Assembly: GCA_033439765.1 (NCBI GenBank)
Contig: JAULSN010000005.1
Span: 2,619,001-2,683,000, forward strand
Reading direction: 5' to 3'
From: Lasiosphaeria ovina
Taxonomy: Eukaryota > Ascomycota > Sordariomycetes > Sordariales > Lasiosphaeriaceae
DNA length: 64,000 nucleotides
Part shown: positions 48,477 through 61,718 of the stretch, in pieces
How the letters are laid out: each line of letters opens with the position of its first letter
Position numbering within the stretch: position 1 is the first letter of the stretch
Notes under the pieces: generated by a model
What the model saw: only the letters and a program-made list of their open reading frames with translations
Databases searched by the model: none
Told to the model about the DNA's origin: nothing
Program-made: the position numbers and the translations under genes

Positions 48477-50974
48477 ATGAAGACGGCCAAGCCCCCAGCA
48501 GCTGACGGCGCGCCGAGCTTGAGTCGCAGAGCCCAGCCGGTGCGCCAGACGCGAATCAACCCACCGCGCACCTCGTCGCTCAATCGCGGCAACTCGTTCC
48601 AGAGCGGCCCCGCGCAGGAACAACATATCGATATCTTCCCAGCCGTTACGCACTTCACAGACGCCATTTCCGCCCTCCCCAAAGAACTCGTCCGTCACTT
48701 TACGCTACTGAAAGAGGTCGACGCCAAGATCTTTGCCCCCGAGGCGGCCCTCTTCCAGCTCCTCGACGCTGCTGCCCTAAAAGCTCCCGCCCCCGACCCT
48801 GCCCGGTCTCTCAATGACGCATCCAGCAGTGTCGCGCCTGGGTCGACGCCCATGAGCGCACAGAATAGCAGTTTTGGAGCTGCCGTGACTACCAACACAC
48901 ACACCGCACCGTCCCACGACGGCTCCACCAGCGCCGCCGCCTTTGATGACAGCAACATGCCCCGTCGCCAGCTGTTCAGGCAGACGGCCTACAAAATACA
49001 AGAGATGCTGGTCTCTCTGGAGGAGAAGAACCATGTCATATCTACGGCCAACGACGCCATGCACAAGCAACTGGGGCGAATCGAAGAAATCTGGCCTCAC
49101 CTCGAGTCCGAATTCAGCGAAGAGGCTAAATGGGGCAGCACTATACATTGGGCATACGTAGAAAACAGGCAGGCCAAGACGAACAACGCGCAGGCTGAAA
49201 AGTCCAGACGCGAAGGTGCGGCAACTCTGTCGGCCGCAGCCCAGCAACTGGCCGAGGAGGCTGCCGCGCGCAGCAGCGACCGAAAGCAGGCATTGGCCGC
49301 GAAAAAGAACTCCAAAAACAACGCTGCAGATGCCGAAGCAGAGAATAAGCCCCAGGAGTCGGCCAAAAAGTCTCAAGGGAGCAGCAAGTCGCGCAAGCCC
49401 CCCGCCGAGCCAGCAGCGCCCGTTGGCCTCGGGATCGCGCCTGTCCCCCCCAGCGCCGCTCCGGCTCCATCCAAAAGACGCAAGGTTGAGAGCGCCAATG
49501 CCAATGGAGGAGCTCCAATGGAGCGCGCTATGAGCACCGTCTTTGGTAGTAACACGTCGAAGCCGAAGACGACAAGCCCTCGAGAAACGCCGGCCCCGGA
49601 GACTGCCGGCAAGAAGCGAAAGGCGCTTCCAACGTCGGGAAGCCAGGCAAAGAAGAGGTGTGTCTCGAGACCGCCCACCCCGCAACGTCATATCATTACT
49701 GACCAAGCCCATAGCAAGACGAACGCGGCCATGTCTCCCTCCGTGGCATCCTCGCCTCTCGTCGGGACCTTTCCGGAGAGCGCAAAGATCGCCCGGAATT
49801 CACCAGTACCGCCACCTCAGATCCCGACGGCACCGGCTCGTCCTGCCTCATCACGAGCTCGCCAGAGTTCAACTCAGTCTAACAACGTAGTCGAGAATGC
49901 TCGGCAGCGACCTGCGTCTGCTGCCTCAAACAAACTAAACGGGGTCCCCCCAGGAACTCCCGATGTGGTCGCCCAGAGTAATGGTGCCACAAAAACAAGT
50001 ACGGACCCAAAACCGCCGAAGGAGGCCGTCTCTACTGCTCCCCCAACCAAGATCGAGCCCGTCGAGAAGCCCAAGATTGAAGCTCTCCCTCCACCTCCAC
50101 CACCAGAACCTGTGCCGAATGGGGGCAAGAAGGAGGCCAGTACGGCGAAGGCCGTCGAGGAGCGAGAACCAAAGAAGGAGACGACCACGCCGGTAATACC
50201 CCCTCCGCCACCAACAGCAACCGTGAAGACGAAGAGTGGGCGGGCCAGCAAGCCGTCGACGCCTGCGCTTGCAACTTTTGCAGAGGCGGCTTCGGCAGCC
50301 AGGTCTCGTCCGTCTCGGAATAACGCAGTAGAGGGGAACGGTGGCAGCACCACGGCAACGATGACTGCTGCCCCTACAAAGCGAAGTCACAAAAAAGGAG
50401 CTTCGTCCGTGTCTGCTGTGGCTGCTGCGGCTGCTATGGCAGCTCAACAGCAGGCGGCGGCCGCTCCGGTGACATCTGTGACTCCGGTGCCGATCCCGGC
50501 AGCAGCCGTGCAAGACATCGCCAGCAACAACGGCACCGGTAATAATAGCACCAGCAGCATCGTCAACAACAAGAGTCACAATACTAGCAGCAATGCCGTT
50601 AGCGGCCCCGGCACCAACGCCAGCACCAACCCAAACGCAAACGTAAACAGCAACGCCAACACTAACATCAACAGCAATAACCATAACAAGAGCGCCACCG
50701 GCGCACAGGACGACGATGACGACGCCGACGTAGACGAGCTCCGCTACTGTTACTGCAACGGCGTCAGCTATGGCGAGATGGTGGCCTGCGACGGCGAAGG
50801 GTGTCCGCGCGAGTGGTTCCATCTTGAGTGTGTGGGGCTGAAGGTGGCGCCCAAACTCAATGGTACGTTTGTCTCTTTCTCTTTTTCCATCATAACCCGA
50901 GCTGACCTGAAACTATAGCGAAATGGTACTGTGAGGACTGCAAACGAAACCTGCGAGGGTCGGAGCGCAGGTGA
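48477..50974 (+). CDS. ING-family PHD-finger chromatin protein
   Basis: ING proteins are histone-mark readers in acetyltransferase (NuA4/Yng2) or deacetylase (Rpd3L/Pho23) complexes. CDS is join(48477..50862, 50919..50974), 813 residues. The N-terminal ING domain (about residues 38-230) begins DIFPAVTHFTDAISALPKEL and includes a KEVDAK segment and a helix with TIHWAYVENRQAK. The centre (about 240-740) is low-complexity Ala/Pro/Ser/Lys-rich with Asn-rich stretches near the end. A C-terminal PHD finger of C4HC3 type reads YCYCNGVSYGEMVACD, CPREWFHLECVGL and KWYCEDC, with the aromatic residues expected for H3K4me3 binding. The intron splits the finger. It is longer than yeast Yng2 or Pho23, mainly through the linker. 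I cannot say which complex it belongs to. Confidence 0.9.
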
Positions 50975-53900
50975 TTATGGATGATGATGACGATGACGAT
51001 GATGATGATGGGAGGTAAAGGTATTGTTTGCGATGCGGGGTGTTGTGTCATCCCGCCTTTTTTCATCTTTCGTCTTTCATTCTTCGTCGTCATCGTCATC
51101 CTCGTGTGCTGAGTCGCCTGGCCAACACACCAATGTTGTGATCCTTCTTTTTTTATCTTATCTTTTTCTTTTTCCTGTATGCCCCATGTTTAGCAGTTCA
51201 GATGGGCCCTGTTCGTGAAATTTGTTCGTGGGCCGGCGACCTGCGCATACTCACTACTAACCTGGATATCACTGGGTGTTGTTTCTCCTCCACGACTCTG
51301 TCATCCCCTTCTGGGTATGTTCAAAGAGGTATGCACTTATCTGATGTATGTCTTGCGGGGACGGCGGACGGGATGGAGCGCAAGGAGGAGGGGAAGGGGT
51401 GTTTTGTTTTTGTTTTATTGTTTTTTTTTCTTTGCTTGAAATAGGTGGCCGCGCCGAGCGCGTGCCCGCAAACCATAGGATGGGCGAATGGGGGGAAGGA
51501 CGGACGGACAGACGGCCTAAATGGATACATGATTGCGATGGTTGACGCGTGGCGGTGGCGGTGGTGGTTCAAGTATTACCTTGGGTGTCACTTTTCTTTT
51601 TCGTCGAATGGAGTGGATGACTGATGGTTGAGTGAGGAAGCGGTGGTGTATTCTTTTTGTGAGAACAATCTCAGCCCTCTATGTGTGAGTGAGTGAGGTC
51701 GGCAAGGCTTATCTGTTGAGTTCTCACAATAGAGAATTTTTCATCTCTCTCTCTCCCTGTATTGTCTCTCGGCCACTCCATGCTGGTATGTTTATCTGAG
51801 ATGGAACTCCAACTGTAGATGCCTACCGTACGATAGAGTAGTCAAAATACCTCCAAGATGGGTTATCGATTTCTTGGCTGCGGACAGACGAACGTGAGGA
51901 CCCCGCGGGTTGCCGGATCTGCCGAGTTGCTTCACACATGATGGAGAGGAGGTCTCCAACAACAAACGGAGTCCTCGGGCCGCGCGATCCAGGACAATGG
52001 ACGACAATAAACGCCGTCGTGTCCAGTGTGGTATGCCGAGGGGTGGTCTCGACGGGGTCCCGCGCGTTTCGTCGGCGGTCGGCCATCTGTCTTCTGTTCG
52101 GCAAACTAGCCGGCCCTGATCTAGCCCTCCTCGGGAATGGTCTTGTGTGCCGGGTCACTTGACCGTTCCCGGCTGGAGACATTTTGTCAGGAACAAGCAA
52201 CCGACCGAGGGGTTGGTAAGGTAAGGCGATTAAATCTAGGTAATGAATGGTAAGCTGAGCCAGACGGTTGATCGTCCACACCTTAGCTAAGCTATGCACC
52301 TTATTAGTGACGAGGGGGAAGCGCTAGGTAAGGGTTCGTTGCCTGGTGCGTCAGTGCACCTGCAGTGTCCACCGCTGTATGGAATCGAAACTCAACAATC
52401 ACATGTTTACGGTACTTTTATGAGGTTGGATACGACGCTAACCGCGTTGTATTTGTAGAAAAGAAATTTGAGAGAAAAATAGTACACAAAAAAACCATGC
52501 TTGACGTCATTGTAGCTGTAATTCCTACACACGTTGTGTGTCTTCGAGGACGGCCAAGACCGAACTTCCATTCACCAAGCAAGTGCCCGAATGCCGGGCA
52601 ACTCCAGCCGCCGCCCCATGGATGCTCGGCTTGTGCCGATCCCAAGGCCGACGGGATAACAGCTTTTCAAACGCCCTGCCCTGCGCCCTGCACATCTGCG
52701 GGGCAAAAAAAGGAGGAGGCTAACTGAAGACTCTACGTACACGTGTATGCATGGTATTACGAGAGACGACAGATGTCGTCGAGGGCGAACCTAGGCGAGA
52801 GAGCAACATCGGCCCAAGGCCAGGGGTGCAGGGCGTTTACTAGTGTCAATCCGAAGGTGCGGCTTCAAGCGGCTTCCCCGGACTTTTTTTTTGAGCCCCT
52901 CCCTCCCTGCCTGCCTCCCTCGCCCCCTGTCCGATGCGAATGATCAGGTGCACGTGAACAGGGCGGGCGGACTAAGCGGTATGTTCAGCAGGCCTCTCTC
53001 CCTTTTTCCGCGGCGCTTGTTGCTTGTCCAGAGGGAGAACTCTCTGATGAGTCTGTTGTACTTGGAAGTTGGGAGTCCGGGACACTGGAATTCCACTGGA
53101 TGCTCGGCGGGCTGGAAATGCTTCGGTTCAGCTCTGTTGAGTTCAGCTCTGTTGTTGACTTTCCTCTCATCGCTGACTCGAAGGGTGTTTAGGTTTGATA
53201 GGTTCCCAGGAATTGGCTCCGACAACGGCGGGTGGCCAGCCAGACAATCAGTAGACAAGAGAGAAACCTGGATATTCGTCTTTTCCCGTATTGTACTGCG
53301 CATGTACCTTCCATTATTGTCTACGCAATACCTTGGCTTGAAGACGGATTGGAATCAGACTGGATGCCCCTTGACGGCATGGCGCAACACGTCATGTCAG
53401 CCATGTATAGGGCAACCGGGGCGGGTGGCATCTGGTGGCGCCGTTGCCCGTTTCTCCTTTGGTTAGTAACAACAACGGGCGTGCCCGTACCAGATGACCA
53501 CGAGAAGGACCCCATTCGGTTCTCCGGCCGAGAGACGCTTTGATTCATCTCTTCACTATCCTCCTCATACGATGAACCGTGTCTTAACTAATGTCTTGGA
53601 TGCCTCCTGCGGCAGCGGCTCCAGTTCCGTTGGTGGGGAAGGGCTCTTGGCCTGGAAATCATTACGTACGTACGGTACCTCGGGAGGCTGGCCACCTTTA
53701 CCGATGATGTTATGTCATGTCATGAAAACTCGGGTATTTGGCCCCGTGCAGGCGGCAAAGTCGGTTTTTCCCTTTCAACCTCATGCCATTACATTCGGAT
53801 ATGCTTCTGGGCTTGGGCTTGGCACAAGTCGTCAAATGTCTGCTGCTTCGCGTCTTCGACTCTAAGTACCTTCGGTTACTGTCTTAATTGATGCTTTGTT

Positions 53901-55764
53901 GCCCCACACTGCCAGCACGCGGCCCTTGCATTTCTAGAGACAAAATTGAAGACTAAGAAATTGAGGATATAAGGCAATTAGATGTCAAGTACAATGTGCA
54001 TATGCCATATGCCATATGCATATACAGATGACAGTTGACGCGACCAACCCATAACAAGCACTTTTTCTACCCTCTCGCACACAAGGTAAAGATAAACTGG
54101 AATGTCCTTCCCACACCATTCCGTCTGCTCTTGGGCCCTAAGATATCCACTTGGAGGTCAAAATGGTCAGTCACGTTGTCACTTTTTTAAACCGGGGCGA
54201 AAGAGAAGAAAAACCCGACTTTGACGGCCGCGCATGGGTTCGCCCAGTCTTTTGCTCCCTTGCCCAGTCTCTTAGCAACCAACCGCCCAGCTTTGGAGAG
54301 GCGCCGACAGCGCAGGTGACACGAAAGCTACAAAGGCACTGCCACAACACCCTTTTCTTACGTACTGCACCTTGCCCACCCGGCTCGCTAGTTCGCGTTT
54401 AAAGTAATAAAGGACGGGAAAGGAAAATAGATGTTGGAGTCACTCCCTGAGCTTGTTTCTGGGCCCGATTCGCCTGAGCCTTACGTAGGGGTCCCGTCCA
54501 GGTATCCCGTATATAATTCAAGAGACATCGGCTCAGCACTATCAAAGCACTGCACTTGCTACGCACACCAACTAAACAGCCACACCACCACGACGGAATC
54601 GCCAACCGATTTACTATCGACCCCATCAGCCAATTGTTTCATACTTGGCCATCTCTCATCCGAGAAGGCCTGCAAGTAGGTGTCCGAACCAACCGAGAGC
54701 AGGAGCTAGGGAGGAGGAACGGAAAAAGTTGCAGTGGGCGAGGCGAAACTCTATTGCGACTTTTTGAACGCCAACCAAGTTGCCGGGATTTTGACAGAGA
54801 CTCTGGAAGACGCACGCTGCAGGCGCACGACGTACACGACGGGACGCAGCTGGAAACAGCCCGGATAGCGGACAGGACGCAGGGCATCTTCCCGCGGTCT
54901 CACTAATAATTGAGGTGTTCCATTGCCCTCTGGAGGTCGAGGTCTCGTCTACCTGCCCTATCTACGGTAGGCGCTTTCGGCTACCGCACTGCTGCAGCTG
55001 CCTGTGAAGGTACCTGGAGCGAGTGTTGCCAGGTGCGCATCGTTACAGTCCACACCCACAGCTCAGCACTTTGTTGCACCGGCAAGACGTCAACCAGAAA
55101 CTGCCTCCCGGTCCCTCTGGCCGTCTGACAATCGATTCCCTGGCCGGCGCATCCATCGGCTCCGAGGAGAAGAGACGAACCTAGGATCACGTCTCCTACA
55201 AACTGCGGAGCCCTCCTTCAAACAATCTCGCACTTTCCCCGCATCGGTGCATCGCGAGGTCTTCCTCTTACCTAAAAAGCTCATCTATTGACTAATAGAA
55301 AGGCACCACCTGCCCTCCGCCCGGCTGCAGACCACAGAGTTGTGCCAAACCCAACCCTAGGTAGCAAGGCTTTTCCAAACTTTCCAATCGCAGCGACCCT
55401 TGTTGTTTGCTGTCGGAAGTTGGAACCTCGCCCACAGTTTTTCTGACTGTCTGCCCGTCCATTCTGTCGCATCGTTGGCTGCATCCAACCCGTTCCAGGT
55501 TTCTGTTGTCTGTGTGCGCTTTGCGCTTGCCGAATCGCGGTAGCCCAGGGCCCCTGAGCAGCGCCTGTCGCCATCACGGTCGTGCATCGCGCATCTGACG
55601 TGACCGTAGACCGCCGCAGACACCAGGAAAGCTCATCCGGGTCGGGGCCCAAGCCTTCTCCCTCCCCATCTCTGCCTATCTCCATGGTCTTTACAAAGCC
55701 GAGACCAGGATTCCAGACCAAGGAGACACTTTCAAGAGACTGCTTCCCCTCCGAGTATATAATC
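50975..55764. other. 4.8 kb region without a recognised gene
   Basis: No frame here shows a known domain, a plausible exon series or long low-stop coding character. Small features include GATGAT/GATGAC repeats at 50980-51012, a near-palindromic ATGCATATGCCATATG-type stretch at 53997-54023, and CTCTGTTGAGTTCAGCTCTG at 53133-53152. The right end holds the promoter and leader of the F-box-like gene. A small uncharacterised gene or long non-coding transcript cannot be ruled out. Confidence 0.5.
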
Positions 55765-57679
55765 ATGGCTGCCAAACATGGACGGCCTTGCACCCCGGAC
55801 CGGGCCTCCCGCTCCTCCTTCTCCTCCATCCGCGAGAACGACAGCACCCTCATCCAGACCTTCACCAACTCCAGGGTCTCGTCGTATCTGGAAGGCGACG
55901 AAGCCATTGAAGACCCTGCCCCCCTTGTCAACCACGACGCGGCCCACCCGGTCAAGATGCTGCAGACCCAGTTTCGACCTCCCGTCACGCACCCCGACAG
56001 CAAGCTCCTGGGTTACTGGTCCCCCGCCGACAACTTCAGGGGCTGGAAGCAGATCCAGGTCAGGGGTAAACTCGCCAGCAAGAGCTTCGGCGATCTCCAA
56101 ATCTTGCACAATGCCTGGAGCACCCCTCCCAAGCCCGTTAGGCACGGTCGGTACAAAGCCGGAGAATCCGCTCTCGAGAGGCTGCCCGCTGAGGTCCTCA
56201 GTAAGTGTCTTCTTTGTTCTCCACCCCTGCCTCCAGAGCCTGGGTGTTTGCCGTCAACTTTGGGTGGAATCACTTCGCTAACACTGCACTGCAGGTGTCA
56301 TCATCAACCTCTTGGCCCAGGACGTGCCCCCGAACGGCATCTCGAGACGAAACATCGACCTCATGTCGCTTCTGCTAACGTCGAGGACGCTGCATGTTGC
56401 GACGCTGACCACGCTGTACAGCCGCGTCACGATCCCCCACTCGAGGATCTTCCACAAGTTCCTAGTGCACGTCGCCGGACACCCGACGCTCGGCACCATC
56501 GTACGGCGGCTGGACTTCTGCCACTTCAACCCGTCGCAGCTCTTTTCGACAGCGGCCGAGAGATCGCAGGCGCGTAACTTGACGTCGGAGACTCTCCTTC
56601 ACTGCCTAGAGCTCACGCCGAACCTCCAAGAGTTCCTTGCGCAGGAGTACCTGGACGAGGACTTGAATGCGCCGGTACTTCAGAAGCTGTTTTTGGGCTT
56701 GCCCAGGCTTCGGGCCGTCGACTTCTGCGGTTGCACTTCAACCAAGTTCAAGGAAGCCTTTTCAACGATAGTGTCGCCGGACTGGCCCGCCGAACTCTCG
56801 GTCCGCCGGCTGTCGCTGCATAAGTGCATGACCTTGCCGACCTCCATCTTCGAGGCGATCCTGCCGCGCCTGCCGCGGCTCACGCACCTCGATGTGGCCG
56901 GCACCCGCATAACGGACGCGGCGCTGGCCTCGATTCCGCACACGGCCAGAATCACGCACCTCAACCTTGCCAAGTGCACTTTGCTCTCGGCTCGGAACGT
57001 CATTGGCTTCCTGGCGACGCACCCCGCCGTCCAGGAGCTCCAGTTTCTGAGCTTGTCGGTGGATGCCAGGAGTCACCAGCTCTTTGACGCCGATGAGATG
57101 TCGGAGCTACTCCCCGTGCTCCCCAAGACGCTCAGGTCGCTCAGCCTCAAGGGCAGCAAGATGAACGCGTCTCACATCGACCTCCTGCGGCCACTCACCA
57201 AGCACCTTGACGAGCTAGCCATTGGACGTGGCCTTGAGGTTTCGGATGTCAACCGGCTCTTCTACCCGGATGAAGAAGACGACGTCATGGCGCAGCTGGA
57301 TTGGGTCCCGCATACGCTCCGGTACATTGACCTCTCGGACATGTGGAACGGCGAGCTCGACCTGCCGTACCTGTTCGGAAGCGAATGCGTCATGCTCAAA
57401 CCGCTCTCGGAGCCCCTCGAGGTGATTGAGGTGGCCGAGGACGTGTTCCGCCGAGTGAGCAAATCGGGAGCGGCCATGCAGCGTGCCGGTTGGCGGGTGT
57501 CCGAGTGCGGCAGCCGCGGGTGGATGGTCAGGCAGCAGGCTGGCCAGGCCGCGGGCAACGGCGACGGCAGGGATGCCTGGAAGATGGGTGCGGATTCGTG
57601 GGGGATGAGAAAGATACCCGTCGCTAAGGCTGAGGTTGGAGGCATGTATGGCTCCTTCATGTTTGGGAGGAAGCTCTGA
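55765..57679 (+). CDS. F-box/leucine-rich-repeat-like protein
   Basis: CDS is join(55765..56200, 56295..57679), 606 residues. An in-frame ATG at 55684 would add 27 residues. The segment LERLPAEVLSVIINLLAQ, spanning the intron, has the LPxEVLxxI pattern of an F-box, and a conserved helix (LLLTSRTLHVATLTTLYSRV) follows. Downstream, roughly residues 250-430 are leucine-rich repeats of the kind that pack after an F-box (LRAVDFCGCTS, VRRLSLHKCMTLP, LTHLDVAGTRITDAAL, ITHLNLAKCTLLSA, LRSLSLKGSKMN). Such proteins usually serve as substrate receptors of SCF ubiquitin ligases, or resemble the fungal mitochondrial Mfb1 or Grr1 classes. The substrate is unknown. The N-terminal ~130 residues are not recognised. 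Confidence 0.75.
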
Positions 57680-58806
57680 TATCGCTATTTCCTTGGGTGT
57701 TTCATTTTGGTTTATAGGCGGCGGCGGCTATACCGCACGCATCGGGGGACTTCTTCATTTTCTTTTTCCAGGAGCATGTTCGGAGTTGGACGATACGTCT
57801 CTTCTTGGCTAACACTGACTGCATCTGCATGGAGTTTTCTGCTGGAGGCGCAAAGGGGAAAAGAATGGCTTTCTGGGTAGGCACGAACAACAAAATGGAA
57901 AAGCGACAATTGCATGAATGGGCGGATCTGGCGGAGAACGGCAATACGCCTTAACTTAGGGACTTGTTTAGGTAAAGCAGCGTTTAGATCTGGGAGAGAG
58001 CACTTATATAGCCGATATTCATAGATACCTACCTCCTTACCTTTGTTAGTAACCTAGATATAGCGCGGGAGAATAAGACTCTCATTTGAGTTGACCCCTT
58101 TTCGAAAACTCACGTTCAAGTTCTCTCGAGGCGGCTAGGCAGGTAGAGTTGTTAAAAAGGTCTAGGCAAGTAATAATTCGGGGAGTTCAAGTAGATTCAG
58201 GATAGAAACTCGAGAAGGGAAAAAGAGAGGGGGTTCACAGCTGGCTTTTTAATGTGAACATAAATAACTCAATAACGAACGGCATTTGAGACTCGGGCCA
58301 ATTTGAATCGAATAATCCACGATTTCAATAAGAATGAAGAGGCAATGTAAATTTAGATAGAACCATTTCCCCAAAAGAAATGGTCGAGTATGCGATACAA
58401 TAGAATAGAAGGTCAAGGAGTCCTTCCTCGCCGGGAATGCTGAAGATAAGTCTGAACGCTGGCTGCGTTATTTTTGGGGTTTGAAGCACAGAGAGGCGCG
58501 ACTGCTCTGTGAGTGAGCGACATCGAGGATGAAGGCGGAGGAAGGAGCAGGGATACTCCGGTGACCACGGCCAGGCTAGCGATTGGAGGAAAGTGGCCAG
58601 GGTGGACAGAGTGGGGCTGAGCATGGGTGCGTATCGTAGCAGTTGGCCGGAGATCTGCCGACAACGCAGCGCCGTTTCGACGTGAGGCAACTCGAGCTCC
58701 TCCTGGCCTGGCAATTGAAGCTCCAACTCGCTCGCAGTGCTGTGCTGCTGTACTATATGCTGGATTCCACAAAGCCTTCCCACCGCCCATCGCCAACGCA
58801 CGCAAC
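57680..58806. other. Intergenic region upstream of vph1
   Basis: AT-rich in the middle (57960-58330) with no supported gene. The right part is the vph1 promoter and leader. Confidence 0.6.
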
Positions 58807-61718
58807 ATGGCGCCGGTCCGGGACACGCCGTTCCGCTCGGCGGACATGAGCATGGTGCAGCTCTACATTTCGAATGAAATCGGCCGCGAAGTCGTCAACG
58901 CCCTCGGCGAACTCGGCCTCGTCCAGTTCCGCGATGTACGCACCCAACCCCCCTCCTCCTCCATCATCGTCACCATCTACGTCCATCTCCGTCTCTATTC
59001 GCATCTATGTTTATATGGCGAGTGGTTGGTTTTTTGGTCAGCTAACACCCCCCCTAGCTCAATGGCGATCTCAGTGCCTTCCAACGGGCCTTCACCCAGG
59101 ACATCCGCCGCCTCGACAATGTCGAACGCCAGCTTCGTATGTCGCGCACTTTGCCTTTTCCACACTTTACCACACCATGCCATGATTATCTAACATGTTT
59201 CAGGCTTCTTCCACGCCCAGATGGAAAAGGCGGGAATTCCCCTCCGCAAACTCGATCTGGACGTCGACACCCTTGCTCCCCCCTCAACCAGCGAGATCGA
59301 CGAGCTAGCTGAACGCAGCCAAAGCCTAGAGCAGCGCGTTTCCTCGCTGAACGACAGCTACGAGACGTTGAAGAAGCGTGAGGTCGAACTCACGGAGTGG
59401 CGCTGGGTCCTCCGCGAGGCCGGCGGCTTCTTCGACCGCGCCCACGGCAATGTCGACGAGATCCGCGCCTCGACCGACAATGACGACGCCCCTCTCCTGC
59501 AGGACATCGAGCACAACAACTCGGCTGCCGAGGTCGAGCGCTCCTTCTCAGGCATGAACATTGGCTTTGTTGCCGGAGTCATCGCTAGGGACCGCGTGGC
59601 TCCCTTTGAGCGCATTCTGTGGCGTACCCTTCGTGGCAATCTCTACATGAACCAAGCCGAGATCCCGGAGCCCCTAGTCGACCCCGCCACCAACGAGCCT
59701 GTTTTCAAGAACGTATTCGTCATCTTCGCCCACGGCAAGGAGATTCTCGCCAAGATCCGCAAGATCTCCGAGTCCATGAGCGCCGAAGTCTACAACGTCG
59801 ACGAGAACGGCGACTTGCGCCGGGACCAGGTTCACGAGGTCAATGCCAGACTCAATGATGTCCAGAACGTGCTCCGCAATACGCAGCAGACCCTCGAGGC
59901 TGAGCTGACACAGATCTCGCGCTCCCTGGCGGCTTGGATGGTCCTGATAGGCAAGGAGAAGGCCGTCTACAACACGCTCAATCTCTTTTCCTATGACCGC
60001 GCCCGCCGCACCCTGATCGCCGAGGCCTGGGTGCCCACCCACGACCTGCCGCTCATCCGATCGACGTTGCAGGACGTCAACAACCGCGCTGGCCTGTCTG
60101 TACCGTCCATTGTTAGTGAGATCCGGACCAACAAGACGCCGCCGACGTACCTCAAGACGAACAAGTTCACCGAGGCCTTCCAGACCATTGTCAACGCCTA
60201 CGGCACGGCCACCTACCAGGAAGTCAACCCAGCCATCCCCGTCATCGTCACGTTCCCCTTCCTATTTGCCGTCATGTTTGGAGACTTTGGCCACGCCGTG
60301 ATCATGCTGTCTGGCGCTCTGGCTATGATCTATTGGGAGAAGCCGCTCAAGAAGGTCACTTTTGAGCTGTTTGCCATGGTCTACTATGGCCGTTACATCG
60401 CCCTTGTTATGGCTGCATTTTCCGTCTACACCGGTCTCATCTACAACGACGTCTTCTCCAAGTCCATGACGCTGTTTGACAGTCAGTGGAAGTGGAAGGT
60501 TCCGCCCGGTTGGGAAGTTGGCCAAGCTGTCACTGCCGAGCCGACTGCCCCGGGTTACACGTATCCATTCGGCGTTGACTGGCGGTGGCACGGTGCTGAC
60601 AACGACCTCCTCTTCATGAACAGCTACAAGATGAAGATGAGTATCATCCTCGGTTGGGCTCACATGACGTATTCGCTCTGCTTCGCCTATATCAATGCCC
60701 GGCACTTCAAGCGCCCGATCGACATCTGGGGTAACTTCGTTCCCGGCATGATCTTCTTCCAGTCTATCTTTGGCTATCTGGTTGTGTGCATCATCTACAA
60801 GTGGACCCAGGTGTGGCCTGGCCAGCAGGGGCCCGGCCTCTTGAACATGTTGATCTACATGTTCCTCCAGCCTGGCACACTGGACAAGCAGCTCTACCGC
60901 GGCCAGGCGGGAGTGCAGAAATTCCTTTTATTTTTCGCCGTTATCCAGGTGCCTATTCTTCTGTTCTTCAAGCCCTTCTATCTCCGCTGGGAGCACAACC
61001 ATGCACGCGCCAAGGGCTATCGCGGACTCGGCGAGCAGTCACGGGTCAGTGCGCTGGACGCCGATGATGAGGGTGACAACGGCCACGCCGTGGATGGTCG
61101 CCGCCATAGTGCTGTTAGCGACGACGATGGCGTGGCCATGATTGCGCAGGACCTGGACGACGAGGAGCACGAGGAGTTTGATTTCAGCGAGGTCATGATT
61201 CATCAGGTCATTCACACAATCGGTCAGTTTCCCCCTCTTTTGTCTCGACTTGTCATGCAGGCAAAGCTGATGCTAACTCGGTTTGACGGGGCCAGAATTC
61301 TGTCTTAACTGCGTCTCTCACACGGCGTCGTATCTCCGCCTCTGGGCACTGTCACTTGCTCACCAGCAGCTCTCGGCCGTGCTGTGGTCCATGACGATGG
61401 GGCCGGCACTCAAGACGACGGGCATTCTTGGCGCCATCTTCATTGTGGTAGTGTTTGCTGCTTTCTTTTGTCTCAGTTGTATTATTTTGATCATTATGGA
61501 GGGTGTCTCTGCCATGGTAGGTTTTGGCCCTGGTGTTTCCTCTGTATGTGATGACATGGTTTTGGCTAACTGCTTGACAACTACAGCTTCACTCGTTGCG
61601 TCTGGCCTGGGTCGAGTCGTTTTCAAAGTTTGCCGAGTTTGGCGGCTGGCCGTTTGCGCCGTTTTCGTTCAAACAGATGATAGAAGAGTCAGAGGAGTTG
61701 AGTGCTTATCTGGGATGA
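58807..61718 (+). CDS. vph1: V-type proton ATPase subunit a (Vph1)
   Basis: This is the membrane subunit of the V0 sector that forms the proton half-channels used to acidify the vacuole or Golgi. CDS is join(58807..58935, 59058..59136, 59204..61222, 61296..61516, 61587..61718), 859 residues, with all phases consistent. The N-terminal cytosolic half begins with [17 protein letters not shown] and contains coiled-coil segments. The C-terminal half has about eight membrane helices (for example [18 protein letters not shown]). The essential arginine lies in [16 protein letters not shown], the equivalent of yeast Vph1 Arg735. The C-terminus ([15 protein letters not shown] to EELSAYLG) is typical. 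Only one isoform occurs in the window. Filamentous fungi usually have a single gene for this subunit, so vacuolar and Golgi roles may both fall to it. Confidence 0.96.
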
